Shown here: positions 38,665-47,295 of the stretch, piece by piece
Layout of the letters: each line of letters opens with the position of its first letter
Numbering within the stretch: position 1 is the first letter of the stretch
DNA from: Hyalangium ruber
GTDB taxonomy: Bacteria; Myxococcota; Myxococcia; Myxococcales; Myxococcaceae
Assembly (NCBI RefSeq): GCF_034259325.1
Contig: NZ_JAXIVS010000013.1
Span: forward strand, 62,001-126,000
DNA: 64,000 bases
Direction of reading: 5' to 3'
Made by a program: the position numbers and the translations under genes
Notes under the pieces: generated by a model
What the model was told of the DNA's origin: nothing
The model's database searches: none
The model's input: the letters and a program-made list of their open reading frames with translations, nothing else

Positions 38665-39882
38665 ATGGCGGACATGACGGCTCGCCTCGCTTCCTTCTTC
38701 TGCCTCCTCGTCGCCGTACCCGCCGCCGCCAACGTGGCCGCGTCCACGCGCATGCCGGCGGCTTTCACCCTGTCTCCGGGGACCGCGCGCACGCGCTCGG
38801 AGGTGCTCGGGGAGGAGCTGTCCTTCGACTGCTCGGGGGCGGAGCGCGAGGAGGCCTGCCGCTTCGAGGCGCGCTACCGGCTGCGCAACGGCACCTCCGA
38901 GGCGGAGGTCATCGACGCGGCCTTTCTGGGTATCCGTGTGAGCGAGGTGCGCGTGGCGTTCGACGGGGAGCCGCTCCCGGTGGCGGAGGGACAGGCAGAC
39001 CCACCCGAGTCCGTCCTGGACACCGGCGATGCCGCACAGGCCCCACTCGCACATGAGGAGGCGCTCGAGCGGCTCGCGAGCACTTCGGTGGAGCGTTTCG
39101 GTTTCACCCTCACGCTGCCTCCAGCGAGGGGAGGGGAGCTGGTGGTGCGCGGCGTGGTGCGGCTCGAGAGGCGCTTCCTGCCCTCGGGGTATGAGTGGCC
39201 CGCGGTGCAGTCGCGCCACGTGCTGCTGTCCTCCGAAGCGTGGCGAGCCACGCACTGGGACATCGATTACCTGCTGGGGCCCATTCGCACGTGGGCGGGC
39301 AACCCTGAACTCCACGTCACGGTGCGCTTCCCCTCGGCGTGGGAGGTGGGCAGCAGCCCGGACGCATCCGCGCGCACCCAGCCGGAGGCGACGGGTTGGC
39401 AGGTCCGGCGCGAGGGCGCGCACGCGGTGGCGGAGCGGCGCTTCGAGGCAGCGAGCGCGCCGGAGTGGTTCAACATCGCGCTCACGCAGCGCAAGTCGTG
39501 GTGGATTCCGGGCGGCGTACAGCTCGGCGTGGGCGCTCAGCTCGGGGAGGGTTCCCGCTTCATGGCGCGGCTCGGCTACCAGCTCGCCGCGCCCAAGTCC
39601 TTCCTGCACTCGCTCTCCGTGGAGACGGACTTTCGCGAGCAGCTCGTCCTCGCGCCGCTCACACAGTACGCAACGCCGCAGATCCTCATCATCCCGAGTC
39701 TCGGCCTCGGGGTGGGCGTGCCGGTGCAGGTACTTCCCGAAGCCAGGCCGGGTTTGCGGTTGCTCGTAGACCTGCACTTCGGCCCGGTGGGAGCCGCGCT
39801 CAGCTGGGACCACTATCCCCGGCTGCGGGAAGGCGCGGACACCTTCTCGCGGCTCGCCCTCTTGCTCCAAGTAGGGCTGTAA
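38665..39882 (+). CDS. Exported hypothetical protein
   Basis: 405 residues with a signal peptide (LASFFCLLVAVPAAAN). The middle is beta-rich with no motif I recognise, and includes a possible disulfide pair (FDCSGAEREEACRF). The last third (IPSLGLGVGVPVQV, LLVDLHFGPVGAALSW) looks like outer-membrane barrel strands ending in leucine. An internal Met at residue 4 may be the true start. A role in the outer membrane is inferred from strand pattern only. Divergent from the VWA lipoprotein. Confidence 0.65.
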   Translation: MADMTARLASFFCLLVAVPAAANVAASTRMPAAFTLSPGTARTRSEVLGEELSFDCSGAEREEACRFEARYRLRNGTSEAEVIDAAFLGIRVSEVRVAFDGEPLPVAEGQADPPESVLDTGDAAQAPLAHEEALERLASTSVERFGFTLTLPPARGGELVVRGVVRLERRFLPSGYEWPAVQSRHVLLSSEAWRATHWDIDYLLGPIRTWAGNPELHVTVRFPSAWEVGSSPDASARTQPEATGWQVRREGAHAVAERRFEAASAPEWFNIALTQRKSWWIPGGVQLGVGAQLGEGSRFMARLGYQLAAPKSFLHSLSVETDFREQLVLAPLTQYATPQILIIPSLGLGVGVPVQVLPEARPGLRLLVDLHFGPVGAALSWDHYPRLREGADTFSRLALLLQVGL

Positions 39883-40022
39883 CTCCACGGGTCGGCAGCG
39901 TCGAGGTCGCAATCGAGTGCGTACTCCTTAAGCGGTACAGCCGGCTTCCCTTCCTCTGCATAGGGTTTCCCCTAAATCCTGGCTTCAGGACTCTTGATGA
40001 GCCGCGATGAGGGAGACAATGC

Positions 40023-40937
40023 ATGTACCTGGGACGCGGCGTGTTGTGTGTGGTGTTGTCCATGGCAGTAGGGTGCGGTTCTGGTTCGCCCCCTGCTAGT
40101 CCCCAACTGCCAACGCCAGGAGATTCCCAGGGCCCCGTGGGGCCCCAAGGTCCTCAAGGTGAACAGGGCCCTATGGGACCTCAAGGTCCGCAGGGCGAGC
40201 AAGGCATGCAGGGCGAGCAAGGTCCCCAAGGGCTCGCGGGAGCGCCCGGGGATCTAGGGCCCAAAGGAGACAAGGGAGACCCGGGGAATACCGGCTCACA
40301 AGGGCTCATGGGACTGCAAGGACTTCAGGGACCCGCGGGTGAGGGAGGGCCACAGGGGCCTGCGGGGGCTCAAGGCGAGACAGGGCCTGCGGGGGCTCAA
40401 GGTGAGACAGGGCCGCAGGGGATCGCAGGGGCTCAAGGTGAGCGAGGGCTGCAAGGGCTCACGGGGCCGCAAGGACTCACGGGGCCACAAGGGCCCACTG
40501 GCGAAGTGACGGGACCAGTGGATGGAAGTCTGTTGGTGGATGGCTCGGTGGTGCGAGGAAAACTCGCGCGTGAGAGCGTCCTCCCAGAGAACGAGGGGCG
40601 TGGAAACTCTATCAGGTCGCTTTTCGCATCCAACATCTACACCATCGCTATCCCCCTCTACGTTGTTCCAGCGGGTAAGACTTTCATTGTGACTGATATT
40701 GTTGCTGTTGGAAGAGACAATGGAACGATCCTCAGCCTCGGAATAATGAATGGCGAACATATCTTGCCCGTGAGAGCAATGGTCCCTGTCTTCGGGCCTG
40801 GGCTTGGGTATACGCAACCTTCCCATACCACCCAATTCCAAGCAGGAGTCCGGTTTGACTCTGGAGAAGTCGTGGGCGTCTCCGCAAGCAGCGGCAGCTA
40901 CCCAAGCTTTGTCACCGTGAGTGGTTACGAGTTCTAA
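40023..40937 (+). CDS. Collagen-like repeat lipoprotein
   Basis: 304 residues. A lipoprotein signal ([10 protein letters not shown], Cys at residue 18) is followed by about 40 Gly-x-y triplets (40125-40505) rich in GPQG and GEQG units. They are interrupted twice, near KGDKGDPGN and GEGG. The C-terminal ~140 residues, after [15 protein letters not shown], form a compact beta domain ([25 protein letters not shown]) with lower GC than the repeat part. Bacterial collagen-like proteins form trimers displayed on the surface and act in adhesion. The repeat tract is prone to length change by slippage. A strong hairpin follows the stop. Confidence 0.88.
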   Translation: MYLGRGVLCVVLSMAVGCGSGSPPASPQLPTPGDSQGPVGPQGPQGEQGPMGPQGPQGEQGMQGEQGPQGLAGAPGDLGPKGDKGDPGNTGSQGLMGLQGLQGPAGEGGPQGPAGAQGETGPAGAQGETGPQGIAGAQGERGLQGLTGPQGLTGPQGPTGEVTGPVDGSLLVDGSVVRGKLARESVLPENEGRGNSIRSLFASNIYTIAIPLYVVPAGKTFIVTDIVAVGRDNGTILSLGIMNGEHILPVRAMVPVFGPGLGYTQPSHTTQFQAGVRFDSGEVVGVSASSGSYPSFVTVSGYEF

Positions 40938-40970
40938 TCCCTCCAGCGCCGCCCCCCAAACCCGCTCGCC

Positions 40971-41001
40971 GGGGCTCCTCAGCCATAGCCTGAGGAGCCC
41001 C
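40971..41001 (+). terminator. Strong 12-bp hairpin terminator
   Basis: GGGGCTCCTCAG and CTGAGGAGCCCC pair perfectly around a 7-base loop, 33 bases after the stop of the collagen-like gene. It lies at the 3' edge of the decayed minus-strand regulator and could have served both directions. Confidence 0.65.
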
Positions 41002-41004
41002 CCT

Positions 41005-41485
41005 CGCCACCCTCCTCCCCATCGAAGAGATCCACCGTCGCGGTGAGCTGGTACGTCGCCTCGTTGGCCGAGGTGTCCGAGGCGGTATGCAGCAGCTCAA
41101 CGAGCAGTGGCGAAAGCCGTGTGCAAATAGGGCACATACTACCGGTGGCGTGACTCCCTCAGGCAGCTCCAGTGCAGGAGCCGCCGTGTCCTCAGGCGCG
41201 CGGATGTTCCCAGGCCAGGAGTGCTGCTCGAGTCGGGCGAGGGCGGCCGGAGTGAACTTCACCGCCTGCGCTCGCGGAGCGTGGGCTCGCACGAAGTGCT
41301 CCGCCAGCAGCCGGGGGGCTCTGGGCCGGTTGCACAGCGGCAGCACCAGCGGCATGACGCCCAGCCGGTAGTACAGGCCCTCGCGGAACTTTCCCTGGCG
41401 GGCGTGGAGCAGCAGCTCTCGGTTAGTGGCCGCCACCACGCGCACGTTCACCTGGAAGGGGCGGTCGGCCCCATGGGTTTGATTT
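41005..41485 (-). pseudogene. Remnant of a sigma-54-dependent activator
   Basis: On the minus strand, VNVRVVAATNREL, FREGLYYRLGV and LEQHSWPGNIR are motifs of the AAA+ domain of NtrC-like enhancer-binding proteins. The upstream Walker A and GAFTGA regions are missing, and after NIR the frame shifts (PEDTAAPALELPEG where an ELENTVERALEL-like helix should be). No HTH is left. It is a clear decayed fragment between the collagen-like gene and the toxin gene, marking this interval as a site of past rearrangement. Confidence 0.85.
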
Positions 41486-41605
41486 CTCCGCTTTCATCCC
41501 CTGCAGGGAAGTGAAGGGGGAAGGATGGACGCCACCCAGCGGCTCCTCCTCTTCCCTGTGGCGGACTTCTAACGTCTCCTCTTTCTTGCAAAAAGGGGGT
41601 GACCC

Positions 41606-42970
41606 ATGGTTCTGCGGCGGATTCTGTTGAGGACCCACGCTCTGCTCCTCGCGTTCCTCGTGGGGTGCAGCGGCATCCCGAGGGTCGCCCGCGTAGAGGA
41701 CACAGGCCAGGGGACAGCCGTCGTCCACCTTCCCCGCAGGGCGGAACTGCAACCCATCGTGCTGGAGCAAGAGGAGGTTCAGCGGGCCATCAGGCAACTG
41801 GCGCGCGAGGTGCGGCTGTCAGGCATGCCGCGCCAGACGGTGGAGCGAATGTTTCAGATGGACTCGCAGTTCGGAAACTATCTCTACCTGCCCAGGGACA
41901 AGAAGTTGGTGCCGACGGGTGGAGGTGAGTCCCTAGAAGGGACGTTGACGAAAGAAGACCTGGAGACGGCGGAACGCTACCGGGTCTGGTGCCAGCGCGT
42001 GCATAACCTCTACGGCGACTGTCTCGGGGGCGCGCTGGTGGGTGGGCGCTATCTGGACATGAACGGCCGCTACATCTGGGCGCTGGCTCTGAGCAAGAGC
42101 CCGGTGCTGGACGAGATGAACAAGGCGCTGGGTGAGATGGTGGAGGTGCGGGCGCTCATCAGCGCGGCCCTGTGGACGTTGGGTTCCATGCTGCTGATCA
42201 TGGCACTCAATCCCGTGGCTCCGGCGCTGGTGGCGGTGCTGGGCGTCGGGCTGATTCTGTATGTGGGCTATGACACGCTCTACAACCTGGTAACGGGCTG
42301 GCTCCAGCTGATGGAGGAGGTAAAGAGAGCCACCTCCTTCGAGCAGATCCGCGAGGCGGGCGAGCGCTTCGGAAAGATCATCGCTCGCCAGTCCGCGCGC
42401 GCGTTGGCCATGTTGCTGGTGGCGGCCATTGGTCGGACGGCGCACGAGTTCGCGGCGAAGGTGCCGACGCTGCCCGGCTCGGCGCAGGTGGCTGTGCAGG
42501 CCGAAGGCAAGGCCGGAATCTGGCTGCCTGCCTTGGGGGTGGTGGAGGAGATTGCGCTCAGTGCCGAGGGTGTCAGCGTCACGATGCCCGTGAACGCGGT
42601 GGCTATGGCGGCGCGGGGCGGTGGTGGCAAGGGGCCCTGCGTCGAGATGCACCACATCGCCACCAACTGCAACGACACGTCTACCCTTCGCGGTGGCCAG
42701 TGGACCCCAAGGTTCCGGGAGATCTTCGCCAAAGCAGGGATGACGCTGGATGACCCGGCGAACAAGATGCCCCTGGCAGGGCATTACGGACCGCACCCCG
42801 AGCGGTATCATCAGATTGTTTTCAAGGAACTGCGCGGTGCAACATTGACCTGTCGCAGCATTGCGGAGTGCCGGGAGAGATTGAAGGAGGCCCTCAAGGA
42901 ACTGTCGAAGGAAATCGCCACCCCGGGAACAGAGCTGAACCAACTCGTCACCCGGCAGACACCGCGATAG
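41606..42970 (+). CDS. SitA-like lipoprotein toxin with AHH nuclease domain
   Basis: 454 residues, ATG after AAGGGGGTG. Lipobox LVGC with lipid Cys at residue 21. Residues ~30-180 are soluble; two hydrophobic stretches follow at ~184-222. The C-terminal domain (~345-415) is an AHH-type HNH nuclease: EMHHIATNC (His349-His350), then LDDPANKMPLAGH and HPERYHQIV. A lipoprotein leader with a swappable C-terminal nuclease and an immunity gene directly downstream is the plan of the SitA toxins, which myxobacteria pass between kin by TraA/B outer-membrane exchange. The layout fits the SitA5 group best. Family assignment is by architecture and motifs only. Confidence 0.8.
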   Translation: MVLRRILLRTHALLLAFLVGCSGIPRVARVEDTGQGTAVVHLPRRAELQPIVLEQEEVQRAIRQLAREVRLSGMPRQTVERMFQMDSQFGNYLYLPRDKKLVPTGGGESLEGTLTKEDLETAERYRVWCQRVHNLYGDCLGGALVGGRYLDMNGRYIWALALSKSPVLDEMNKALGEMVEVRALISAALWTLGSMLLIMALNPVAPALVAVLGVGLILYVGYDTLYNLVTGWLQLMEEVKRATSFEQIREAGERFGKIIARQSARALAMLLVAAIGRTAHEFAAKVPTLPGSAQVAVQAEGKAGIWLPALGVVEEIALSAEGVSVTMPVNAVAMAARGGGGKGPCVEMHHIATNCNDTSTLRGGQWTPRFREIFAKAGMTLDDPANKMPLAGHYGPHPERYHQIVFKELRGATLTCRSIAECRERLKEALKELSKEIATPGTELNQLVTRQTPR

Positions 42971-43543
42971 ATGGAGCCCATGCCCAAGCGTTTCTTCGAG
43001 CTCGCGGACGATGTGAACGTTCCGCACCGCTGGCACCTGGCGATGCCCAGGGACCGCCACGGCCTCAAAGTGGATGACGGGCAGTTCATGCGCGGGACGC
43101 CCGTCGACATCAAGGATCGTTTGAGCGTCCCCATCGAGATCGAGGGCAAGCCGCTGGACTTCACGGAAGCGGGAATCAGCATCCCGGTAGTTCATGTCCG
43201 GGTCGCGTCCATGTTCGCGGAACTGGCGCCTGACAACGTGCAACTGCTCCCTGTGGAGGTGGAGGGCCATCCGGATCAGTACCTTATCCTCGTGGCCACC
43301 CGCCTCATCCGCTGTATCGACGAGAAAGCTTCCCGAGTTCGGCTCTGGACTCACGAGAACGGGATTCCGGAGATGGTCGGTCAGTACGCCTCCGTGCGGG
43401 ACATGCGCATCGAGAAGGCCAAGGTGGGAAGCGCCCAGGTGTTTCGTTGTGAGGGGTGGATGGGCCCGCTGATCGTCTCCGAGGAAATTAAGGACGCTTT
43501 GGAGCACATGGGTGCCACAGGCATGTGGTTCGAGGAGGTCTAG
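42971..43543 (+). CDS. Imm11-like immunity protein of the SitA-like toxin
   Basis: 190 residues. The ATG follows the toxin stop directly (TAG then ATG); an in-frame ATG at 42980 is an alternative. No signal peptide or membrane segment, as expected for a cytoplasmic immunity protein. The C-terminus (PLIVSEEIKDALEHMGATG, then MWFEEV) matches the Imm11/DUF1629 pattern in which a hydrophobic strand precedes a lysine-rich helix and a terminal aromatic strand. It would bind and block the AHH nuclease. The role is inferred mainly from position and this pattern. Confidence 0.75.
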   Translation: MEPMPKRFFELADDVNVPHRWHLAMPRDRHGLKVDDGQFMRGTPVDIKDRLSVPIEIEGKPLDFTEAGISIPVVHVRVASMFAELAPDNVQLLPVEVEGHPDQYLILVATRLIRCIDEKASRVRLWTHENGIPEMVGQYASVRDMRIEKAKVGSAQVFRCEGWMGPLIVSEEIKDALEHMGATGMWFEEV

Positions 43544-43714
43544 CGGTTCGCACGCAAGGTTGGAGGTGCGCTCCAGCGCTAGCGCGGAGAGCAGGCTGGC
43601 ATGCGGCCTTACGGTTCCCAGAACGACCCAGGGAGCCCACATTCCATCTGGGGAGGTAAGGGCAGCCAGGCAACCAGGCTGACGAGCCAGCGCTGGCTTC
43701 CCCGAGGATGGGTG

Positions 43715-46108
43715 ATGCCACAGGGAACTTTCGAGTCCACGCCCGAGTCGCTCGACGGTTACACCGTGGCCCAGCGGCTCCGTGAGCGGAAGGCGGAGAT
43801 CATCGAGGCCTATGTCTCGGCCGCTCGCTCGGAGCTGGAGGCGGCCCGCACGCTCGATTGGGATGGCCTCGTGGACAGCCTTCCCGAACTGATCGACAAC
43901 CTGGCGGATGCGCTCCAGCAGGGCGAGAGCGTCGCGAATCTCCAGGAGAGCGCTCGGATTGGGATGAAGCACGGCCAGATACGGGCGCACCAGAACGCGT
44001 ACTCGCTGAACGCTGTCCTGATCGAGTACCGCCTCCTCAGCCGGGTCATCTTCACCGTCCTCCGCCAAGGCGGCCGCCTGGAGTTCCAGACCGAGGACAT
44101 CATCCATGACGCCCTTCACCGCGGAGTCGCGAACTCCGCGAGTGAGTTCACCCGGATTCGCTCCAAGGTGGAACAGGAGTACCAGGCGGAGCGTGAACGG
44201 GTCCTACAGGAACTCCAGACCGCGAGATCGCTTCTCGAAGCCGTCATTCGCCACCTCCCGGTAGGCGTTTCAGTCACGGACGCTCGGACCGAGAGCGCGC
44301 TGGTTCGCAACGAAGAGGTCGAACGGCTCATCGAGCGCCCGGTCTCTGAGCGCAAGACCGCGGAGGAATTCGCTCTGTACGGAGCGATCCACGCCGATGG
44401 CAGTCCCTATGCGGTGGGCGAATACCCCACGGTTCGGGCCATCCGAAAGGGAGAGACCGTTCGCGACGAGGAGATGCTGTACCGTCGGCTGGATGGGACC
44501 GTCTCCACGCTCGTCGTGAATTCGACCCCGATCCGTGATGGTCACGGCAACATCACCGTCGCCGTGACGACGGTCTACGACTTGACGGAGCGGAGGAGGC
44601 TCGAGATCGAGCTCCAGAATAGCCGCCAGGAGCTGCGCGATTTCTTCATGCAGGCCCCCGTGGCCCTGTGCATCCTCAGCGGGCCGGAGCACGTCTTCAC
44701 CCTGGCGAATCCGCTGTATCTCCAGATGGTGGGCCGCGATCCCATCGGCAAGAAGGTCCGCGAGGCCTTCACCGAGGAGGAGGCGGGAAAGTTCTTCAAG
44801 ATTCTCGATGAGGTCTACCGAACGGGAATCCCTTACATCGGCAAGGAGCAGCCCTTCCCGCGACAGAAGGAGAGAGGGGAGGCTGCCCGGTTCTCCCTCA
44901 CCCTGGGTTATCACCCCTTCCGAGGAGGCGATGGACGTATCAAGGGCATCCTCGCGATCATCCAGGATGTCACCGAGCAGGTCCGCGCTCGTCAGCAGGT
45001 GGAGGAGAGCGAGGCGGCGCTTCGACAGGCGATGGAGCAACTGCGGATCGTCGCGGATTCAGTCCCCATTCACCTGTGTCACCTCGATCGCGACGAGCGC
45101 TTCCTGTTCATGAACAAAGCCGCGGCGGAGATGTGGCACCTGCCCCCGGAGCAGTTCGTCGGGAAGACGATTCGACAGGTCGCGGGAGACGAAACGCAGC
45201 GAGCCCTTCATCCGTACACACTCCAGGTGCTGCAAGGCGAGATCGTGTCCTACGAGAGCCCGTTCCATGCGCCCGATGGATCGGTCCGCACCTTCTTGAA
45301 TACCTACACGCCGCAGTTCGCGCCGGACGGAACGGTTCGAGGGTTCCTGGTGGCCGGCACCGACATCACGGATCGAAAAAAATCGGAAGAGGCACTTCGA
45401 AAGAGCCTCGTGAGCTTGCAGGAAGAGCGTGAGCTGCGTGAACGGTTCGTCTCCACGCTCGCCCACGATCTTCGCACCCCGCTGACGGCCGCCAAGATGA
45501 GTTCCCACCTGCTCAGCCGCGGCGCGGACGATCCCGCGCGTCTCCAGAAGCTGGCGAGCCGTATCGCCGATAACATCGATAGGGCAGACCAGCTGATCCG
45601 CGACATGCTCGACACGAGTCGACTCAAGGCCGGAGAGAAGCTCCCGCTCGAGCTGGAGCGCTGTTGCTTGAATGAGGTTGCGAAGCAGGTGCTCGAGGAG
45701 CTGAGCACGATCCACGGGGACCGGTTCGTTCTCCGAGCCGCGTCCACCATCGAGGGCTTCTGGAGCTGCGGCGCGATTCGCCGGATCCTCGAGAACCTGT
45801 GCGGCAACGGAGTGAAGTATGGAGCGCCCCATCGCCCTGTGACGGTGTCATTGAAGGAGGAAGGAGGCGCGGCAAGGCTTCAGGTCCACAACGAGGGTAT
45901 GCCCATTCCAGAGACGGAGCTGCCGAACCTCTTCGAGCCGTTTCACCGCTCGAGTACCGCCCGCGCGAGCGGAGAGCGTGGCTGGGGGCTTGGGCTGAGC
46001 CTTGTCAAAGGCTTGGCGGAAGCCCACGGTGGCACCGTCAGCGTCAGCAGCTCGGAGGAGCAGGGGACCGTCTTCACGGTGGTACTGCCCATCAGCCAGC
46101 CGGGTTAA
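43715..46108 (+). CDS. RsbRD-N/PAS sensor histidine kinase
   Basis: 797 residues from ATG 43715 (GTG at 43712 possible). An RsbRD-type N-terminal helical domain at ~15-150 (VDSLPELIDNLADALQQ), three PAS domains (~175-300, ~300-425, ~435-560), then HisKA with phospho-His584 in STLAHDLRTPLTAAK and HATPase with GWGLGLSLVKGLAEAHGG. No membrane helix, so cytosolic. Orphan kinase: the nearest response regulator (46928) is on the opposite strand. It ends 19 bases from the convergent esterase. Confidence 0.9.
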   Translation: MPQGTFESTPESLDGYTVAQRLRERKAEIIEAYVSAARSELEAARTLDWDGLVDSLPELIDNLADALQQGESVANLQESARIGMKHGQIRAHQNAYSLNAVLIEYRLLSRVIFTVLRQGGRLEFQTEDIIHDALHRGVANSASEFTRIRSKVEQEYQAERERVLQELQTARSLLEAVIRHLPVGVSVTDARTESALVRNEEVERLIERPVSERKTAEEFALYGAIHADGSPYAVGEYPTVRAIRKGETVRDEEMLYRRLDGTVSTLVVNSTPIRDGHGNITVAVTTVYDLTERRRLEIELQNSRQELRDFFMQAPVALCILSGPEHVFTLANPLYLQMVGRDPIGKKVREAFTEEEAGKFFKILDEVYRTGIPYIGKEQPFPRQKERGEAARFSLTLGYHPFRGGDGRIKGILAIIQDVTEQVRARQQVEESEAALRQAMEQLRIVADSVPIHLCHLDRDERFLFMNKAAAEMWHLPPEQFVGKTIRQVAGDETQRALHPYTLQVLQGEIVSYESPFHAPDGSVRTFLNTYTPQFAPDGTVRGFLVAGTDITDRKKSEEALRKSLVSLQEERELRERFVSTLAHDLRTPLTAAKMSSHLLSRGADDPARLQKLASRIADNIDRADQLIRDMLDTSRLKAGEKLPLELERCCLNEVAKQVLEELSTIHGDRFVLRAASTIEGFWSCGAIRRILENLCGNGVKYGAPHRPVTVSLKEEGGAARLQVHNEGMPIPETELPNLFEPFHRSSTARASGERGWGLGLSLVKGLAEAHGGTVSVSSSEEQGTVFTVVLPISQPG

Positions 46109-46127
46109 CTCTCGCCATGGGCCCGGC

Positions 46128-46904
46128 TCAGCGCAGCAGCCAGCGCAGCGCCTCGGGCAGGCGGCGCTGCCAGTCCCGCTCGTTGTGGCCGCCCTCGGGG
46201 TCCAGCACCAGGTGCAGCTCGTGGTCGCCGTACCCCAGGTTCTTGAGGTGGAAGTAGAAGTCGCGCGTGGCCTGGCCGTAGAACATCCAGTAGCCCACCG
46301 GATCGATGTTCTCGTGGACGCCCGCGTCCAGGTAGATGCGCGTCCAGCGGTGCGTATGCGACGTCCACTCGTGGAAGAGGCGGCCGTAGCTCCACATCAC
46401 CGAGGGAGACAGCCCACCGATGCGGCCGAACAGCTCCGGGTACCTCCAGCCCAGGTAGAGCGAGATCAGCCCTCCCATCGATGAGCCCATGACGCCCGTC
46501 CATGCCGGGCCCTGGCGCGTGAGCCAGTGGCTGTCGATGAAGGGCTTGAGCGTGTCCACGAAGAAGCGGACGTAGGGCTCGCCCCGCGCCAGCACGTGGC
46601 TGCGGGGCTCGTCCCATGGGGAGTACTCGGACAGGCGGTTGTCCCGCGAGTCCACGGCGACGACGATCCACGGCTCCAGCTGGCCCTCGCGCACCAGACT
46701 GTCGAGCGCGTGGTTGGCGCACCAGGTGTCGTAGAGGGCCGACTCCGGGTGGGCGAAGACGTTCTGCCCGTCGTGCAGATAGAGGACGGGGTAGCGCCGA
46801 TCTGAGGCCGCCGGGTCGTACCCGTCCGGCGTGTAGATGCGCAGGGTGCGGGAGAAGCCCTCCTGGGGAGAGGCGAAGTCGCGGATGATCTGGATGGAGC
46901 TCAT
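46128..46904 (-). CDS. Esterase (enterochelin esterase-like alpha/beta hydrolase)
   Basis: 258 residues from ATG 46904. YPVLYLHDGQNVF, the nucleophile GSSMGGLISLYLG (Ser in GxSxG), the acid in YLDAGVHEN and the His in EGGHNERDWQRRLP fit the Esterase D/Fes-like family (PF00756). No signal peptide, so cytosolic unless the longer in-frame start at 47030 is used. Last gene of a minus-strand run after the KaiC-like ATPase and response regulator, 23 bases downstream of the latter. Confidence 0.85.
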   Translation of the reverse strand: MSSIQIIRDFASPQEGFSRTLRIYTPDGYDPAASDRRYPVLYLHDGQNVFAHPESALYDTWCANHALDSLVREGQLEPWIVVAVDSRDNRLSEYSPWDEPRSHVLARGEPYVRFFVDTLKPFIDSHWLTRQGPAWTGVMGSSMGGLISLYLGWRYPELFGRIGGLSPSVMWSYGRLFHEWTSHTHRWTRIYLDAGVHENIDPVGYWMFYGQATRDFYFHLKNLGYGDHELHLVLDPEGGHNERDWQRRLPEALRWLLR

Positions 46905-46927
46905 GTGAAGAAAGACGGGCGGCGTGT

Positions 46928-47293
46928 CTATCGCGCGGGAGGGTGGCCGAGGTTGCGTCGCACCAGCTCCAGGAACTGGTCCAGGCCGAACGGTTTGTGC
47001 AGGAAGTCGGTCGCGGGCAGATCGCGCCACACCTTCGGAGGGCTGGCGCTCATGAGCACCACGGGGACGTCCCGCAGGTTCGGGTCGCTCTTCATCGCCT
47101 CCAGGACGGCCGGGCCATTCATCACCGGCATCATGTAGTCCAGGAAGACCAGGGAGGGGGACGCCTTGGCCATCTGCTCCATGGCCAGGCGGCCGTTGAG
47201 CGCGAAGGCGGACGGGTAGCCCTCGTCCTCGAGGAACCCTGTCAGGGCCTCGGCGATGCCGAACTCGTCATCGACGATGAGGATGGGCCCCAT
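46928..47293 (-). CDS. Single-domain response regulator
   Basis: 121 residues, receiver only. ILIVDDEFGIAEAL gives the acidic pair, LVFLDYMMPVMNG the phospho-Asp, VLMSASP the Thr/Ser switch and FLHKPFGLDQFL the Lys. No output domain. It starts 2 bases after the stop of the KaiC-like gene, so it is coupled to it. Response regulators next to KaiC-like ATPases are common in myxobacteria and may report the ATPase state to a kinase. Confidence 0.92.
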   Translation of the reverse strand: MGPILIVDDEFGIAEALTGFLEDEGYPSAFALNGRLAMEQMAKASPSLVFLDYMMPVMNGPAVLEAMKSDPNLRDVPVVLMSASPPKVWRDLPATDFLHKPFGLDQFLELVRRNLGHPPAR

Positions 47294-47295
47294 AC

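Noticed and set aside
40125-40505. Possible CRISPR-like or minisatellite array
   Set aside because: The repeats are in-frame Gly-x-y codons of the collagen-like protein, with no spacers.
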